Shown in pieces: positions 43,973 through 53,349 of a stretch of DNA of 64,000 bases. The notes beneath the pieces were generated by a model, which worked only from the letters and a program-made list of their open reading frames with translations, did no database searches and had not been told where the DNA came from. The stretch spans positions 4,706,501 to 4,770,500 of the forward strand of contig NZ_JADBDT010000001.1 in assembly GCF_014873485.1 (NCBI RefSeq), given 5' to 3'. Position 1 is the first letter of the stretch; each line of letters begins with the position of its first letter. Origin of the DNA: Sphingopyxis sp. OAS728. Lineage in GTDB: Bacteria; Pseudomonadota; Alphaproteobacteria; Sphingomonadales; Sphingomonadaceae. A program made the position numbers and the translations under genes.

Positions 43973-44986
43973 ATGATAGCAACTACGCCGACCGACATAT
44001 TGCGCTTTGTCCTGATGCGGACCGAGGAGGGCATTGCGACGATCCTCGTCACGCTCACTTCGATCGAAGGATCGTCGCCGCGCGCGATCGGTGCGCAGAT
44101 GGCAGTGGCGGAGGACGGGCGATATGTCGGGTCCTTCTCCGGAGGCTGCATCGAGGCGGCGGTCGTTGCCGAGGCGATCGGCACGCTCGCCGACGGGCGT
44201 GCCAAGCTCGTGCGGTTCGGCGTGGGATCGCCCTATCTCGACATCCGGCTCCCGTGCGGCGGCGGGATCGACCTTTTGTTCAACCCCGGCCCCGATCCGG
44301 ATGCGATCGCGGCGGTGCTGTTGCGGCATGACCGGCGCGAGGCGGCGGCATTGCGGCTATCGGACGATGGCGTGTTTTTGGACGCTGTGTCCGACGGTGA
44401 TTGCGTGGGCTGGCGTGATGAGGGTTTCCGCCTTTGCTATGCACCGACGCTCCGCGTCGTCGCGATCGGGCAGGGCGAAGAACTCACCGCGCTGGCGCGG
44501 CTGGCGGCGAGCTTCGGCGCCGATATCGCCGTACTTTCGCCCGACGAACGCGCCTTGGCGGACCTGGCTGCCGAAGGATTCGACACCGTTCGGCTTACCG
44601 CGCGCACGTCGCTGCCGCCGGTGCGTACCGATGCGTGGACCGCGATCCTCTCGGTGTTTCACGACCGCGATTGGGAGGAAGAGCTACTGCCGTTAGCATT
44701 GCGTCTTCCCAGCTTTTACATCGGGGCGATCGGGAGCCGGCGAACGCAGCATATCCGGCTCGATATCTTGCGGGCAGCCGGGGTGCCGGAGGATTTGCGC
44801 CGAAAGCTGCGCACCTCGGTCGGCTTGATACCCGCGACCCGCGACCCCGCGACGCTGGCGCTGTCGGCGCTATCGCAGATCGTGCAGGAATATCACCGCA
44901 TCGGCAGTGGAACCCTGGGTTCGAATGAGGTGGCCGATCGCTACGCCGGAAACGGCGATCTGATGGGTCAAGCGCTTCAGGCCTGA
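43973..44986 (+). CDS. XdhC/CoxI-family cofactor insertion protein (PaoD-like)
   Basis: 337 residues. The N-terminal XdhC_CoxI domain contains TSIEGSSPRAIGAQM, GSFSGGCIEAAV and LPCGGGIDLL; the C-terminal Rossmann-like XdhC_C domain ends in PSFYIGAIGSRRTQ and ...RDPATLALS. These proteins bind molybdenum cofactor, help sulfurate it and insert it into xanthine-dehydrogenase-family enzymes. It is divergent from the MocA-like gene with 51 bp between the starts, and with it forms the maturation pair for the oxidoreductase. Stop adjoins the convergent TPR gene with no gap. Confidence 0.87.
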   Translation: MIATTPTDILRFVLMRTEEGIATILVTLTSIEGSSPRAIGAQMAVAEDGRYVGSFSGGCIEAAVVAEAIGTLADGRAKLVRFGVGSPYLDIRLPCGGGIDLLFNPGPDPDAIAAVLLRHDRREAAALRLSDDGVFLDAVSDGDCVGWRDEGFRLCYAPTLRVVAIGQGEELTALARLAASFGADIAVLSPDERALADLAAEGFDTVRLTARTSLPPVRTDAWTAILSVFHDRDWEEELLPLALRLPSFYIGAIGSRRTQHIRLDILRAAGVPEDLRRKLRTSVGLIPATRDPATLALSALSQIVQEYHRIGSGTLGSNEVADRYAGNGDLMGQALQA

Positions 44987-46051
44987 TTAGTCCGGGCGGG
45001 GGGCCGCTTGATATCGGTTGTCGAGATTGATCGCGCGTCGCTCGTCGATGTCCGCACGACGAACCTCACCTTGTTTTCGCAAGATAAGGCTGCGGTTATA
45101 ATAAGCGCGAGCCGATTGCGGTGCATGCCGGATCGCACGGTCGAGATCGGCGATCGCGCGCGTGCTTTCGCCCTGGCGATCATAAGCGAGACCGCGATTG
45201 AGGTAGGCGACCGAAAGGTCGGGCGCGACGGCAATTGCCTGATCGAACGCGATGATCGCCTCGTCCAGTTCGCCCTCCCACGCATGCTTCAGCCCGTCGG
45301 AAAGATGCGCGTCGGCTTGCGCGCGGACGTCCTTCGCGCCCTTGTTCGCCAGCTTCTTGCATTTGGATAGCGTCCGGCTGGGGTCATTGACTGTACAGGC
45401 GTTCCAGTCACCACGCCGCGGCGGCTTCGATATACGCGTGCCGGTGACGACGACGGAATCACTCTCGGACACCCTGTCGGCGGACACTGCCGAAACAGGG
45501 CTTGCGGCTTCGAGCGAGGGGCGCGGGGCTGCTCGCCCTTGAACGACAATAGGAGCGGCTTCTTCGGCCTTTGCGGTAGCTGCCGCCGGTGCAAAAATTT
45601 CAGCCTGCGCCAATTCGACCCGCTTCGCCGGTGGCGCAGCCGGGGCGGGAGGGGGCGCGGCGGTGTTCGGCTCGACGCGATCAGCTTCTTCGGACGGTAC
45701 CATCGCGATCGAGGCTGTGGCTGGAACGTCGGCCGTGTCGGGCGTAGCGACCCGGCCCGCTTCGCGAGGGGTCGGTGAAGCCCGTTCGTCGGCTGCGGGC
45801 GCGCCCGGATTGAGCGTCGTCCAGGCAAAGGGCAGGCTAATCGCGGCAACCAGCGCCGCAGTCGCGAGCAGCCCGGCCTGAGGGCCACGAAGCGATTTCC
45901 ACCATGGCGTCCTGATCTGTGGCGGGGGGCGCTTTGCAACAGGCGTTCCGTCGAAGCGTGCGAGCGCCTCGGCAATGGCCGCCTCGCGCCGTTTGGGCGC
46001 GGGCGGCGGAGCTGGTGGCAGAAGGGCATTGAGATCATCGTCGCCGGTCAT
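44987..46051 (-). CDS. membrane-anchored TPR protein of an ECF-sigma operon
   Basis: 354 residues. A ~55-residue cytoplasmic N-terminus rich in Pro (NALLPPAPPPAPKRREAAIA) precedes one membrane helix (about 58-80). A long Pro/Ala-rich extracytoplasmic linker follows, then TPR-like repeats (about 240-340, AYLNRGLAYDRQGESTRAIADL). The linker contains SDSVVVTGTRIS (about 197-208), which looks like the TonB-box/plug start of TonB-dependent receptors. The topology resembles anti-sigma factors, but no known anti-sigma motif is seen. Third gene after the ECF sigma and VWA genes. Confidence 0.72.
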   Translation of the reverse strand: MTGDDDLNALLPPAPPPAPKRREAAIAEALARFDGTPVAKRPPPQIRTPWWKSLRGPQAGLLATAALVAAISLPFAWTTLNPGAPAADERASPTPREAGRVATPDTADVPATASIAMVPSEEADRVEPNTAAPPPAPAAPPAKRVELAQAEIFAPAAATAKAEEAAPIVVQGRAAPRPSLEAASPVSAVSADRVSESDSVVVTGTRISKPPRRGDWNACTVNDPSRTLSKCKKLANKGAKDVRAQADAHLSDGLKHAWEGELDEAIIAFDQAIAVAPDLSVAYLNRGLAYDRQGESTRAIADLDRAIRHAPQSARAYYNRSLILRKQGEVRRADIDERRAINLDNRYQAAPRPD

Positions 46052-46159
46052 CGCCAGGCCTTATACGCACAATTGGACGCCCGTCGAACAACTCGATCGA
46101 AATGCCAAAGCGTCAGAGCGGATGCGGCGGCGCTCGTTCGGATACGCCGCCGCACCATG

Positions 46160-47923
46160 TTACCGCTCCAGCTTCGCCATCGATCCGGCCGTCTTCGCGG
46201 CGCGAACCATCTGCGTCAGCTCCATGCGATAGCCGAAATCGTCGGTGCCGCGCGAGGCGCCGACGATCTGGAGCACATCGTCATAGGTCATCGATCCACT
46301 ATACTTTCCGCCGCGGAGCAGTTCGGCAAAGGCCGCCACCCCGGTCGCAAAGCGCGCATCTTGCGGCGCGTCGGCGAAGCGTGCGAATTCGACGCGGCGG
46401 TCGATCGGTGTCGAAATCAGCTGGCTGCGGTCCGATCTCGGCAGTTTGTAGCGAATTTTCACGAAGCCATATTCGCTCGCCGATGCCGCGGCCATGCGTG
46501 GGGCGGGCTTGCTGTAGCGCAGGTCGCCCATCGTGCGCGGCCCGCCGACGGGGACGATCTCGTAGATCGCGGTGACCGTCTGCCCCGACCCGACATCGCC
46601 TGCATCGACCTTGTCATTGTCGAAATCGTCGCGGTTCAGCATCCGCGTTTCATAGCCGATGAGCCGATATTCGGCGACGGTCGCTGGGTTGAACTCGACC
46701 TGGATTTTCACGTCCTTCGCGATCGGGAACAGGGTCGAGGAAGCTTCATCGACCAGCGTTTTGCGCGCTTCGCCGAGCGTGTCGATATAGGCGGCGGCAC
46801 CATTGCCGTTCTGCGCCAGCGTCTGCATCAGCGCGTCGTTGTAATTGCCCATGCCGAAGCCGAGCACCGACAGGAATATGCCTTTGCCGCGCTCGCGCTC
46901 GATATAACCCTTCAGTTCGTTCTGGTCGGTGATGCCGACGTTGAAGTCGCCGTCGGTGGCGAGCACGACGCGGTTGACGCCGTTCGAGTCGAGATTGCGC
47001 CCGGCCAGCGCATAGGCCTGACGAATGCCCTCGGCGCCCGCAGTGCTGCCACCCGCGCCAAGCTGGTCGATCACCGCGAGGATCTTGTCCTTCTGGCTCG
47101 CCGGTGTCGGCTCGAGCGCCGTCCCCGCGCTGCCCGCATAGGTCACGATCGACACGCGGTCGTTGGGCCCCAACTGGTCGAGCAGCAGGCCGAGCGATTT
47201 CTTGACGAGCGGCAGCTTGTTCGGCGCATTCATCGATCCCGACGTGTCGATCAGGAAGACGAGGTTCGCGCGCGGCCGCGTCGCGCGCTCGATCGCATAG
47301 CCCTTGATGCCGATGCGAACGAGCTTGCGGCCCGCCGTGAACGGGCTGGGAAAGACGGCGACATTCGAGGAGAAGGGCTGCTGCGCGCTGCGCGGCGCGG
47401 CATAGTCATAGGGGAAATAGTTGATCAGCTCTTCGGTCCGCACCGCCGCCGGCTGCGGCAGGGCATTGTTGTTCAGCGATGCGCGAACGAAGGAATAGGA
47501 CGCGGTATCGACATCGATCGAAAAGGTCGACACGGGCTCGTCCTGCGCGATCTTGAAAGCATTTTCCTGCGTCGAGGTGAATTTGTCGCGGCCGACATCC
47601 TGATAATAAGACATCATCCGGTCGGGAATCGGCGCGCGAATGGCGCTGCCCGTCACGACCATTTTCTGGACTTGCGCAGGCGGCGGCGGGGGCGATGCGA
47701 CGCTTTCCGAACCGATCACGGAGACCGCCAACGGCGTGTCCATGGCGCGCGCGGCGACACGCTGTCCCGTGACGACGATGTCGGAAGAATCCGCTTCAAA
47801 CTCGGCCTTCGGGGTCGTGGCCTCCGACGACGGCGATGCGATGTCGGGCGCGGCCGATTGCGAGCAGGCGGTGACGAGCGTGATCGACAGGCCTGCGGTA
47901 AGCGTCAGATAGAAACGGGACAT
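46160..47923 (-). CDS. VWA-domain lipoprotein (YfbK-like)
   Basis: 587 residues. Lipoprotein signal with lipobox LVTACSQ (Cys20). A low-complexity region carries two TonB-plug-like motifs, DIVVTGQRVAARAMDTPLA (about 48-66) and KMVVTGSAIRA (about 87-97). Next are the VWA-associated N-terminal domain (PVSTFSIDVDTASYSFVR) and the VWA domain with a complete MIDAS start, Asp226-x-Ser228-x-Ser230 (LIDTSGSM), then a C-terminal DUF3520-like region. AGGGAGA precedes the ATG. Periplasmic metal-dependent protein binding is expected; the process is unknown. Confidence 0.85.
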   Translation of the reverse strand: MSRFYLTLTAGLSITLVTACSQSAAPDIASPSSEATTPKAEFEADSSDIVVTGQRVAARAMDTPLAVSVIGSESVASPPPPPAQVQKMVVTGSAIRAPIPDRMMSYYQDVGRDKFTSTQENAFKIAQDEPVSTFSIDVDTASYSFVRASLNNNALPQPAAVRTEELINYFPYDYAAPRSAQQPFSSNVAVFPSPFTAGRKLVRIGIKGYAIERATRPRANLVFLIDTSGSMNAPNKLPLVKKSLGLLLDQLGPNDRVSIVTYAGSAGTALEPTPASQKDKILAVIDQLGAGGSTAGAEGIRQAYALAGRNLDSNGVNRVVLATDGDFNVGITDQNELKGYIERERGKGIFLSVLGFGMGNYNDALMQTLAQNGNGAAAYIDTLGEARKTLVDEASSTLFPIAKDVKIQVEFNPATVAEYRLIGYETRMLNRDDFDNDKVDAGDVGSGQTVTAIYEIVPVGGPRTMGDLRYSKPAPRMAAASASEYGFVKIRYKLPRSDRSQLISTPIDRRVEFARFADAPQDARFATGVAAFAELLRGGKYSGSMTYDDVLQIVGASRGTDDFGYRMELTQMVRAAKTAGSMAKLER

Positions 47924-48033
47924 GCTATGTCTCCCTGGCAACAGCGGCGCACAATCGCCCGCATGTCCCTGGGACGCCCCGGCGCGGGAAATCCTTGGCG
48001 GCGTGTTGAAAAAATTTTCCCGGAGCTTTGCGA

Positions 48034-48570
48034 TCAATCGTCGGCTCCCGAATTTGCCGCGAGCTGTCGCCGGATTTCGTGCATCCGCCACGACACGGTT
48101 GCCTCGGCGATGCCAAGGATCAGCGCGGCTTCGGCGTGGGTGAGCTGTTGTCCGGCGACCAGCACGGCGGTGTCGCGAAGATCGGGTTTGAGCTTTGCGA
48201 TGGCGCTTTCGATCCAGAGCGCGTCATAAAGGTCGCGCCCGTCGGGCTCTCGCGACAGCCCGACCATGACGCTCAGCCGCCCGGTGAAGCGCGTCAGTGC
48301 CGACCGCCGCCGGTGGAAATCGCGGCACGCATTATAGACGATGCTGCATAGCCATGTCGTGAATTTGGCATCGCCGCGGAAGGCGGAGAGCTTTTCCGCG
48401 AGAATGCAGCAGACGTCCTGCGCGATATCGTCGGCGTCGGCGCGCGATCCCGTCAGCTGCCACGCGAGCCCGTGGATGCGCTCATAGTGGCGCCGCAGCA
48501 GCGCAGCGAACGCGTCACGGTCACCGGCGATGGCCGCGGCGAGGATATCGGCTTCGTCGGCGTCGGCCAT
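48034..48570 (-). CDS. ECF RNA polymerase sigma factor
   Basis: 178 residues. Region 2 includes LLRRHYERIHGLAWQLTGSR... DADDIAQDV and KFTTWLCSIVYNACRDFHRR; region 4 is LKPDLRDTAVLVAGQQLTHAEAALILGIAEATVSWRMHEIRRQL. This is the normal size for an ECF sigma factor. It is first in the operon with the VWA lipoprotein and the TPR membrane protein, which may sense envelope state. No classical zinc anti-sigma gene is adjacent. A 16-bp palindrome lies 10 bp upstream. Confidence 0.9.
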   Translation of the reverse strand: MADADEADILAAAIAGDRDAFAALLRRHYERIHGLAWQLTGSRADADDIAQDVCCILAEKLSAFRGDAKFTTWLCSIVYNACRDFHRRRSALTRFTGRLSVMVGLSREPDGRDLYDALWIESAIAKLKPDLRDTAVLVAGQQLTHAEAALILGIAEATVSWRMHEIRRQLAANSGADD

Positions 48571-48579
48571 GCGTCAGCA

Positions 48580-48595
48580 TCTGTCGGCGGACAGA
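48580..48595. promoter_or_regulatory. 16-bp palindrome upstream of the ECF sigma gene
   Basis: TCTGTC-GGCG-GACAGA is a perfect 6-4-6 inverted repeat 10 bp before the sigma-factor start. It could be an operator or an RNA hairpin near the ribosome-binding site. The rest of the 126-bp gap shows nothing definite. Confidence 0.4.
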
Positions 48596-48696
48596 AGGTC
48601 GCTCACCGGCCCAATTGATCCCCCGTGTCCTGCCATCAGGGCGGGTTGTGCCTCATTCGCCGCGCGAAGGCCATCGCTGACTTTGGCGGTGCGCGG

Positions 48697-51054
48697 CTAT
48701 GCTTCGGCGTCGCGCTTATCGAGGTGGGGTGAGCCCAGCGACCATTCTTCGGCTTGAAAGGGATCGGCGGCGGGGCGTCCGAAATAATAGCCTTGCGCCT
48801 GTGGACAGCCCTCGTCGAGGAGCATCTGGCGCTGCTCTTGCGTCTCTACCCCTTCGGCGACGATCGGCATATTAAAGCTCCGGCCGAGGCCGATGATCGC
48901 CCGCACGATCGATCGCGCCGCCTCGTCGTCCGAGATCGAGGCGACGAAGCTTTTGTCGATCTTGATCTTGTCGAACGGGAAGGCCTTGAGATTGCTGAGC
49001 GACGAATAGCCGGTACCGAAATCGTCCATCGCGATCCGCACCCCAAGCGCGCGGATCTCGTGGAGCGCCTTCAGGGCGCTGTGCCGGTTGCGCAGAAAAG
49101 CGGTTTCGGTAATTTCGAGCTCGAGCCGATGCGCCTCGAGCCCCGATTGCGACAGCGCGTCGCGCACGACTGCGGGCAGGTTCGGCACCTGAAACTGGAT
49201 CGTCGATACGTTGACCGCGACCGAAACATTCTTGGGCCAGGTCGCCGCCGCTCGGCAGGCTTCGCGGAGAACCCATTCGCCGATCGGAACGATCGCGCCG
49301 ATTTCCTCGGCGACCGGGATGAAATCGTCGGGCGCGATCTCGCCGCGTTCGGGATGGTTCCAGCGGAGCAGGGCTTCATAGCCGATCACCGAGGCGAAGG
49401 CGGTCGCAACGAGCGGCTGGTACATGACATATAGCTGATCGCGGGCGATCGCGTGCCGCAGGTCATGCTCGAGCGCGCGGCGTTCCTGCGCGAGCTCGTC
49501 CATCTCCTGATCGAAGAAAGCCGCGTTGCCCCTGCCATTGTTCTTCGCGCGGTAGAGCGCGGTGTCGGCATTGCGCTGCAGTATTTCGGCATTGGTGCCG
49601 TCCTGCGGAAAGAGCGCGACGCCGATGCTGACCCCGACCGCCATCGGGTCGCGCGCGACGTCCATCTCGACCGCCAGCGTATCGAGGATACGCGCCGAGA
49701 GCCTGCGCGCGTCGTCCGGATCCGAAACGCCCGTCTGGATCACGAGGAATTCGTCGCCGCCGATGCGCGCGATGACGTCGTCGGCGCGCACCACTGACCG
49801 CAGGATGTCGGCGATCCGGCACAGGATCTGGTCGCCCGCACCATGGCCGTATAAGTCGTTCACCGCTTTGAACCGGTCGAGATCGAGCGCGAGCAGGGCA
49901 AAGGGTTTTTTCGCGCCGATCGCCGCATCGAGTGCCCGGCCGAAATGCGCGCGGTTCGACAGATCGGTCAGCGCGTCATGCGACGCAAGATGCTCGATCG
50001 CCCGCTGCGCGCGTTTCCGGTCCGACAGGTCGCGGATCGCGAGAACCTGACAGCTGCGACCGCGATATTCGATCGTCTGGGTCGCGATTTCTAGAATATG
50101 ATCGTCATCGGTGCTGCTGCGAATGCGCGCTTCGGCGGAATGGCCGTCGGGCGCCTCGAACGTGCCGCCGTCGCTGGCGACGAACCAGTCCGACGGGGTG
50201 CTGCCGACGATCGCGCCGCTACTGACGCCGAGCAGGATACAAAGCCGTGCGTTAACTTCGACGATGCGCCCGTCATAAGTGATCGCCAGCGCCTCGAGCG
50301 TCGCATCGGCGAGGCCGTGTGCGTCGGTGAGCCAGCGGTCGACGAGCGAGCCGGTGAGCGCCAGCGCGACCAGCGCGACATTGGCAATCACGATTGCCGG
50401 AACGAGCCAGTCGCCGCTGCTTCCCGTGCCTAGGGCGGTGCCGCGCGTCGGATCGGGGACGAGAGTCGTGGCCGACATCGCGGTGAAATGCATGACGACG
50501 ATGGCCAGCACGGCGAACCCCGCGGGCAGTGCGATCTTCGTCCAACCCTTCGTTCTCGCAAATGTAAGGAAGGCGGCAAAAAAGCACAGCCCCGACAGCA
50601 GCAGCGAAACGAAGATCGGCACCCAGTCATAGGTTACGCGGGCCGGCGCGATGATCGATGCCATACCGGTGAAATGCATCGCCGCGACGCCGGTAGCTGC
50701 GCCAGCCGCTGCAATCGCACAGCGCTCCGCGCTTGGCGCCTTGCCGAGCAATCGAAAGCTGCCCCAGAAAAAGCCTATCGCGATCGCGACCGACAGGATG
50801 GTCAGCCCGACGTCGAAACGGATCGGCATCGCCCCACGATAGGCGAGCATCGCGACAAAATGCGTCGCCCACACCCCGACTCCCTCGGCAACCGCCGCGA
50901 CGATAAGCCAGTGGCGTCGGCGCGCATCGACGCAGTGCGTCGAGCGGTTTAGCACGACAAAAAGGCTGATGTTCCCGAGGATACAGACCAGTGCGGCAAT
51001 CAGGACAAATCGCAGATCGTGCTGATAAACGACGCACTCGAGGACGCTGAACAT
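48697..51054 (-). CDS. MHYT-PAS-GGDEF-EAL cyclic-di-GMP protein
   Basis: 785 residues. The N-terminal seven-helix MHYT sensor has three repeats with ATHFVAM, AAMHFTGM and VMHFTAM, whose Met/His residues are proposed to bind copper or small gases. A PAS-like domain follows (LADATLEALAITYDGRIVEVN). GGDEF is intact (RIGGDEFLV), with YGHGAGDQILC before it. EAL is intact (YEALLRWNHPE, DDFGTGYSSLSNLKAFPFDKIKID). Both synthesis and hydrolysis of c-di-GMP are possible. GGGAGA precedes the ATG. It is a single-gene unit. Confidence 0.9.
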   Translation of the reverse strand: MFSVLECVVYQHDLRFVLIAALVCILGNISLFVVLNRSTHCVDARRRHWLIVAAVAEGVGVWATHFVAMLAYRGAMPIRFDVGLTILSVAIAIGFFWGSFRLLGKAPSAERCAIAAAGAATGVAAMHFTGMASIIAPARVTYDWVPIFVSLLLSGLCFFAAFLTFARTKGWTKIALPAGFAVLAIVVMHFTAMSATTLVPDPTRGTALGTGSSGDWLVPAIVIANVALVALALTGSLVDRWLTDAHGLADATLEALAITYDGRIVEVNARLCILLGVSSGAIVGSTPSDWFVASDGGTFEAPDGHSAEARIRSSTDDDHILEIATQTIEYRGRSCQVLAIRDLSDRKRAQRAIEHLASHDALTDLSNRAHFGRALDAAIGAKKPFALLALDLDRFKAVNDLYGHGAGDQILCRIADILRSVVRADDVIARIGGDEFLVIQTGVSDPDDARRLSARILDTLAVEMDVARDPMAVGVSIGVALFPQDGTNAEILQRNADTALYRAKNNGRGNAAFFDQEMDELAQERRALEHDLRHAIARDQLYVMYQPLVATAFASVIGYEALLRWNHPERGEIAPDDFIPVAEEIGAIVPIGEWVLREACRAAATWPKNVSVAVNVSTIQFQVPNLPAVVRDALSQSGLEAHRLELEITETAFLRNRHSALKALHEIRALGVRIAMDDFGTGYSSLSNLKAFPFDKIKIDKSFVASISDDEAARSIVRAIIGLGRSFNMPIVAEGVETQEQRQMLLDEGCPQAQGYYFGRPAADPFQAEEWSLGSPHLDKRDAEA

Positions 51055-51223
51055 GCATGCTCTCCCTGGTCCCCGTCGCTCTTTTGCCTTTCAATTCTAA
51101 AGATTGCCTTATTGCGCGACCGCAGCTTGGTCGGGGTCGCGGGTGCCGGAGCCGCCGCGAACGCGGGACCGGATGCCGCAAAATCCCAAAAATCCTTGAT
51201 GCGCCTATCTCTTCACGATAATA

Positions 51224-51244
51224 ACTTAGCTATCTAAGTATAAT
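51224..51244 (+). promoter_or_regulatory. operator copy 1 overlapping a TATAAT box (leuC-like promoter)
   Basis: ACTTAG-CTAT-CTAAGT (51224-51239) is a perfect 6-4-6 palindrome. It abuts a consensus -10 box TATAAT (51239-51244), so bound protein would block the promoter. Start of transcription is expected near 51251, which rules out a GTG at 51249 as the leuC-like start. The rest of the 51055-51320 gap has no gene. Confidence 0.7.
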
Positions 51245-51320
51245 TGACGTGCGTAGGGCGTTCGGGGTGAGCGTCGATCGAGTCCGGAGATTTGGCGTGG
51301 AGGACGGGATTTTGCGCGGG

Positions 51321-52739
51321 ATGACCATGCGGCGCCCGCGCACGCTTTATGACAAAATCTGGGACGCGCATGCAGTCGCCGAAGATGATGGCGAGACTTT
51401 GCTCTATATCGATCTGCACTTACTCCACGAGGTGACCTCGCCGCAGGCCTTTGCGGGATTGGTCGCTGCGGGGCGGGGAGTGCGGCGCCCCGAGCGGGCG
51501 CTGGCGCTCTCCGATCATAATGTGCCGACCGTCGGACAGGCGGCCGGACCCGCCGGTGTCGCGGATCCCGAGGCGCGGGCGCAGCTCGAGGCGCTTGCCG
51601 GTAATACGCGTCGTTTCGGGATCGAGAATTTCGCGATGGGCGATCCGCGCGGCGGGATCGTCCATGTTGTCGGCCCCGAGCAAGGACGGTCGCAGCCCGG
51701 GATGACGATCGTCTGCGGCGACAGCCACACCTCCACACACGGCGCCTTTGGCGCGCTCGCGTTCGGGATCGGCACGTCGGAGGTCGAGCATGTGCTTGCG
51801 ACACAGACGATCCGCCAGCGCCGGTCGCGGAATATGCGTGTGATGATCGATGGCGTGCTTTCGCCGCATGTTCATGCGAAGGATCTCGCGCTGCACCTGC
51901 TCAGCGTGATCGGCGTCGACGGGGCGGGCGGACACGTAATCGAATACGCCGGCGAAGCCGTCCGCGCGCTGTCGATGGAGGCGCGGATGACGCTGTGCAA
52001 CCTCAGCATCGAAATGGGTGCGCGCGCGGGGCTGGTTGCGCCCGATGCGACGACGCTCGCCTATCTGGAGGGGCGGCCGGCGGTACCGACGGGGCCGGAT
52101 TGGAATGCGGCCGGCATGCGCTGGCGGACGCTGGCGAGCGACGACGAAGCAGTATTCGACCGCGAGGTGCGGGTCGACGCGCGTGAAGTGCGGCCGATGG
52201 TGAGTTGGGGCACGAACCCGTCGCAAGTCGTCGCGGTCGACGGACTGGTTCCAGATCCGGTCGTGCTGAAAAGTGCCGAAGCACGTGGAACTGCTGAGCG
52301 CGCGCTTGCCTATATGGACCTGGCACCGGGTACGCCGATTGCCGGGCTGCGGCTCGACCGCGTGTTTATCGGGAGCTGCACGAACAGCCGGATCGAGGAT
52401 TTGCGCGTTGTTGCGGGCGTCGTGCGTGGTCGCCGCGTCGCGCCGCATGTTCTTGCGATGGTCGTTCCGGGGTCGGGTCTCGTCAAAAGGCAGGCCGAGG
52501 AAGAGGGGATCGATCGCGTTCTGCGCGATGCCGGGTTCGACTGGCGCGAACCTGGCTGTTCGATGTGTGTGGGCATGAACGCCGATCGGTTGCAACCGGG
52601 CGAACGCTGCGCCGCGACGTCGAACCGCAATTTCGAGAACAGGCAGGGGCGCGGCGGCCGCACCCACCTGATGAGCCCTGCGCTGGCGGCGGCGAGCGCG
52701 ATTGCAGGGCGCATCGAGTCGCCTGAAATGCTCGCCTAG
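51321..52739 (+). CDS. leuC: isopropylmalate isomerase large subunit-like protein (LeuC)
   Basis: About 472 residues. Family motifs are [60 protein letters not shown], and the cluster cysteines in GSCTNSR and [11 protein letters not shown]. It forms the [4Fe-4S] half of a LeuCD-type hydro-lyase. Starts at GTG 51297 (GGAGA), TTG 51312 (GGAGG) and ATG 51321 are possible; 51321 gives the usual N-terminus. Its partner gene is on the opposite strand, so the stops interlock at CTAG. The setting suggests a catabolic hydroxy-diacid isomerase or dehydratase rather than leucine synthesis, but the substrate is unproven. Confidence 0.83.
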   Translation: MTMRRPRTLYDKIWDAHAVAEDDGETLLYIDLHLLHEVTSPQAFAGLVAAGRGVRRPERALALSDHNVPTVGQAAGPAGVADPEARAQLEALAGNTRRFGIENFAMGDPRGGIVHVVGPEQGRSQPGMTIVCGDSHTSTHGAFGALAFGIGTSEVEHVLATQTIRQRRSRNMRVMIDGVLSPHVHAKDLALHLLSVIGVDGAGGHVIEYAGEAVRALSMEARMTLCNLSIEMGARAGLVAPDATTLAYLEGRPAVPTGPDWNAAGMRWRTLASDDEAVFDREVRVDAREVRPMVSWGTNPSQVVAVDGLVPDPVVLKSAEARGTAERALAYMDLAPGTPIAGLRLDRVFIGSCTNSRIEDLRVVAGVVRGRRVAPHVLAMVVPGSGLVKRQAEEEGIDRVLRDAGFDWREPGCSMCVGMNADRLQPGERCAATSNRNFENRQGRGGRTHLMSPALAAASAIAGRIESPEMLA

Positions 52740-53320
52740 AGCGCCGCCTCGAACCGGTCGATCGCGTCGGCATGGCGCAGTGTGCGGGCAATGTCGTCGA
52801 GTCCTTCCAGCAGGATACGGCGATCGCCACCATCGATGTCGAAATCGATCCTTTCGCCCGATGCAAGCCGGATCTGTTGTGCCTCCAGATCGACTTCGAT
52901 CGGCGCATATTGTGCGAGCGCTATCTCATCGCGCAGTCGCGCGCATGTTTTGCCCGGCAAGCGGACCAGCAACAGGCCATTCTTGCGTGCATTGCCCGCG
53001 AAGATATCGCCGAAGCTCGGTGCGATGACGCAGCGGATACCGAAGTCGGCCAGCGCCCACACCGCATGCTCGCGCGACGAACCGCAACCGAAATTGCGGT
53101 CGGCGATCAGAATTTGGGCGCGGTGGCAGGACGGCTTGTTGAGGATGAATTCGCCGCGCTCGCTGCCGTCCTCGGCGAAGCGCAGCTCGCGGAACAGATG
53201 CTCGCCGAGGCCCGTCCGGGTAAGCGCCTTCATATATTGCGCCGGGATGATCATGTCGGTGTCGACATTGGCGAGCGGCAGGGGCGCCGCAACCGCATTC
53301 AACCGGATAAATTTCTGCAC
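52736..53320 (-). CDS. leuD: isopropylmalate isomerase small subunit-like protein (LeuD)
   Basis: 194 residues, standard LeuD length. [14 protein letters not shown] is the N-terminal signature, and [30 protein letters not shown] is the swivelling-domain motif (serial Ser/Arg carboxylate binding). It pairs with the LeuC-like protein to complete the enzyme. Unusually it is convergent with that gene: both end in TAG codons that overlap on the tetranucleotide CTAG at 52736-52739. Its own copy of the 16-bp operator lies 14 bp upstream of the start. Confidence 0.87.
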   Translation of the reverse strand: MQKFIRLNAVAAPLPLANVDTDMIIPAQYMKALTRTGLGEHLFRELRFAEDGSERGEFILNKPSCHRAQILIADRNFGCGSSREHAVWALADFGIRCVIAPSFGDIFAGNARKNGLLLVRLPGKTCARLRDEIALAQYAPIEVDLEAQQIRLASGERIDFDIDGGDRRILLEGLDDIARTLRHADAIDRFEAAL

Positions 53321-53333
53321 ACCGCCTCCATTA

Positions 53334-53349
53334 ACTTAGTATTCTAAGT
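53334..53349. promoter_or_regulatory. operator copy 2 (leuD-like / marR divergent region)
   Basis: ACTTAG-TATT-CTAAGT, perfect 6-4-6 palindrome with the same arms as copy 1. It sits between the leuD-like start and the divergent MarR-type gene, so it could control both, including autoregulation. Rest of the 190-bp gap: no gene seen. Confidence 0.7.

Noticed and set aside
46073..48229. A 718-codon plus-strand frame opposite the VWA lipoprotein gene
   Set aside because: Arg/His/Asp-rich with no recognisable domain, while the minus strand has a lipobox and MIDAS motif in frame.
51249..51320. GTG at 51249 as start of the leuC-like gene
   Set aside because: It falls before the transcription start expected from TATAAT at 51239-51244, has no ribosome-binding site, and adds sequence absent from the family.
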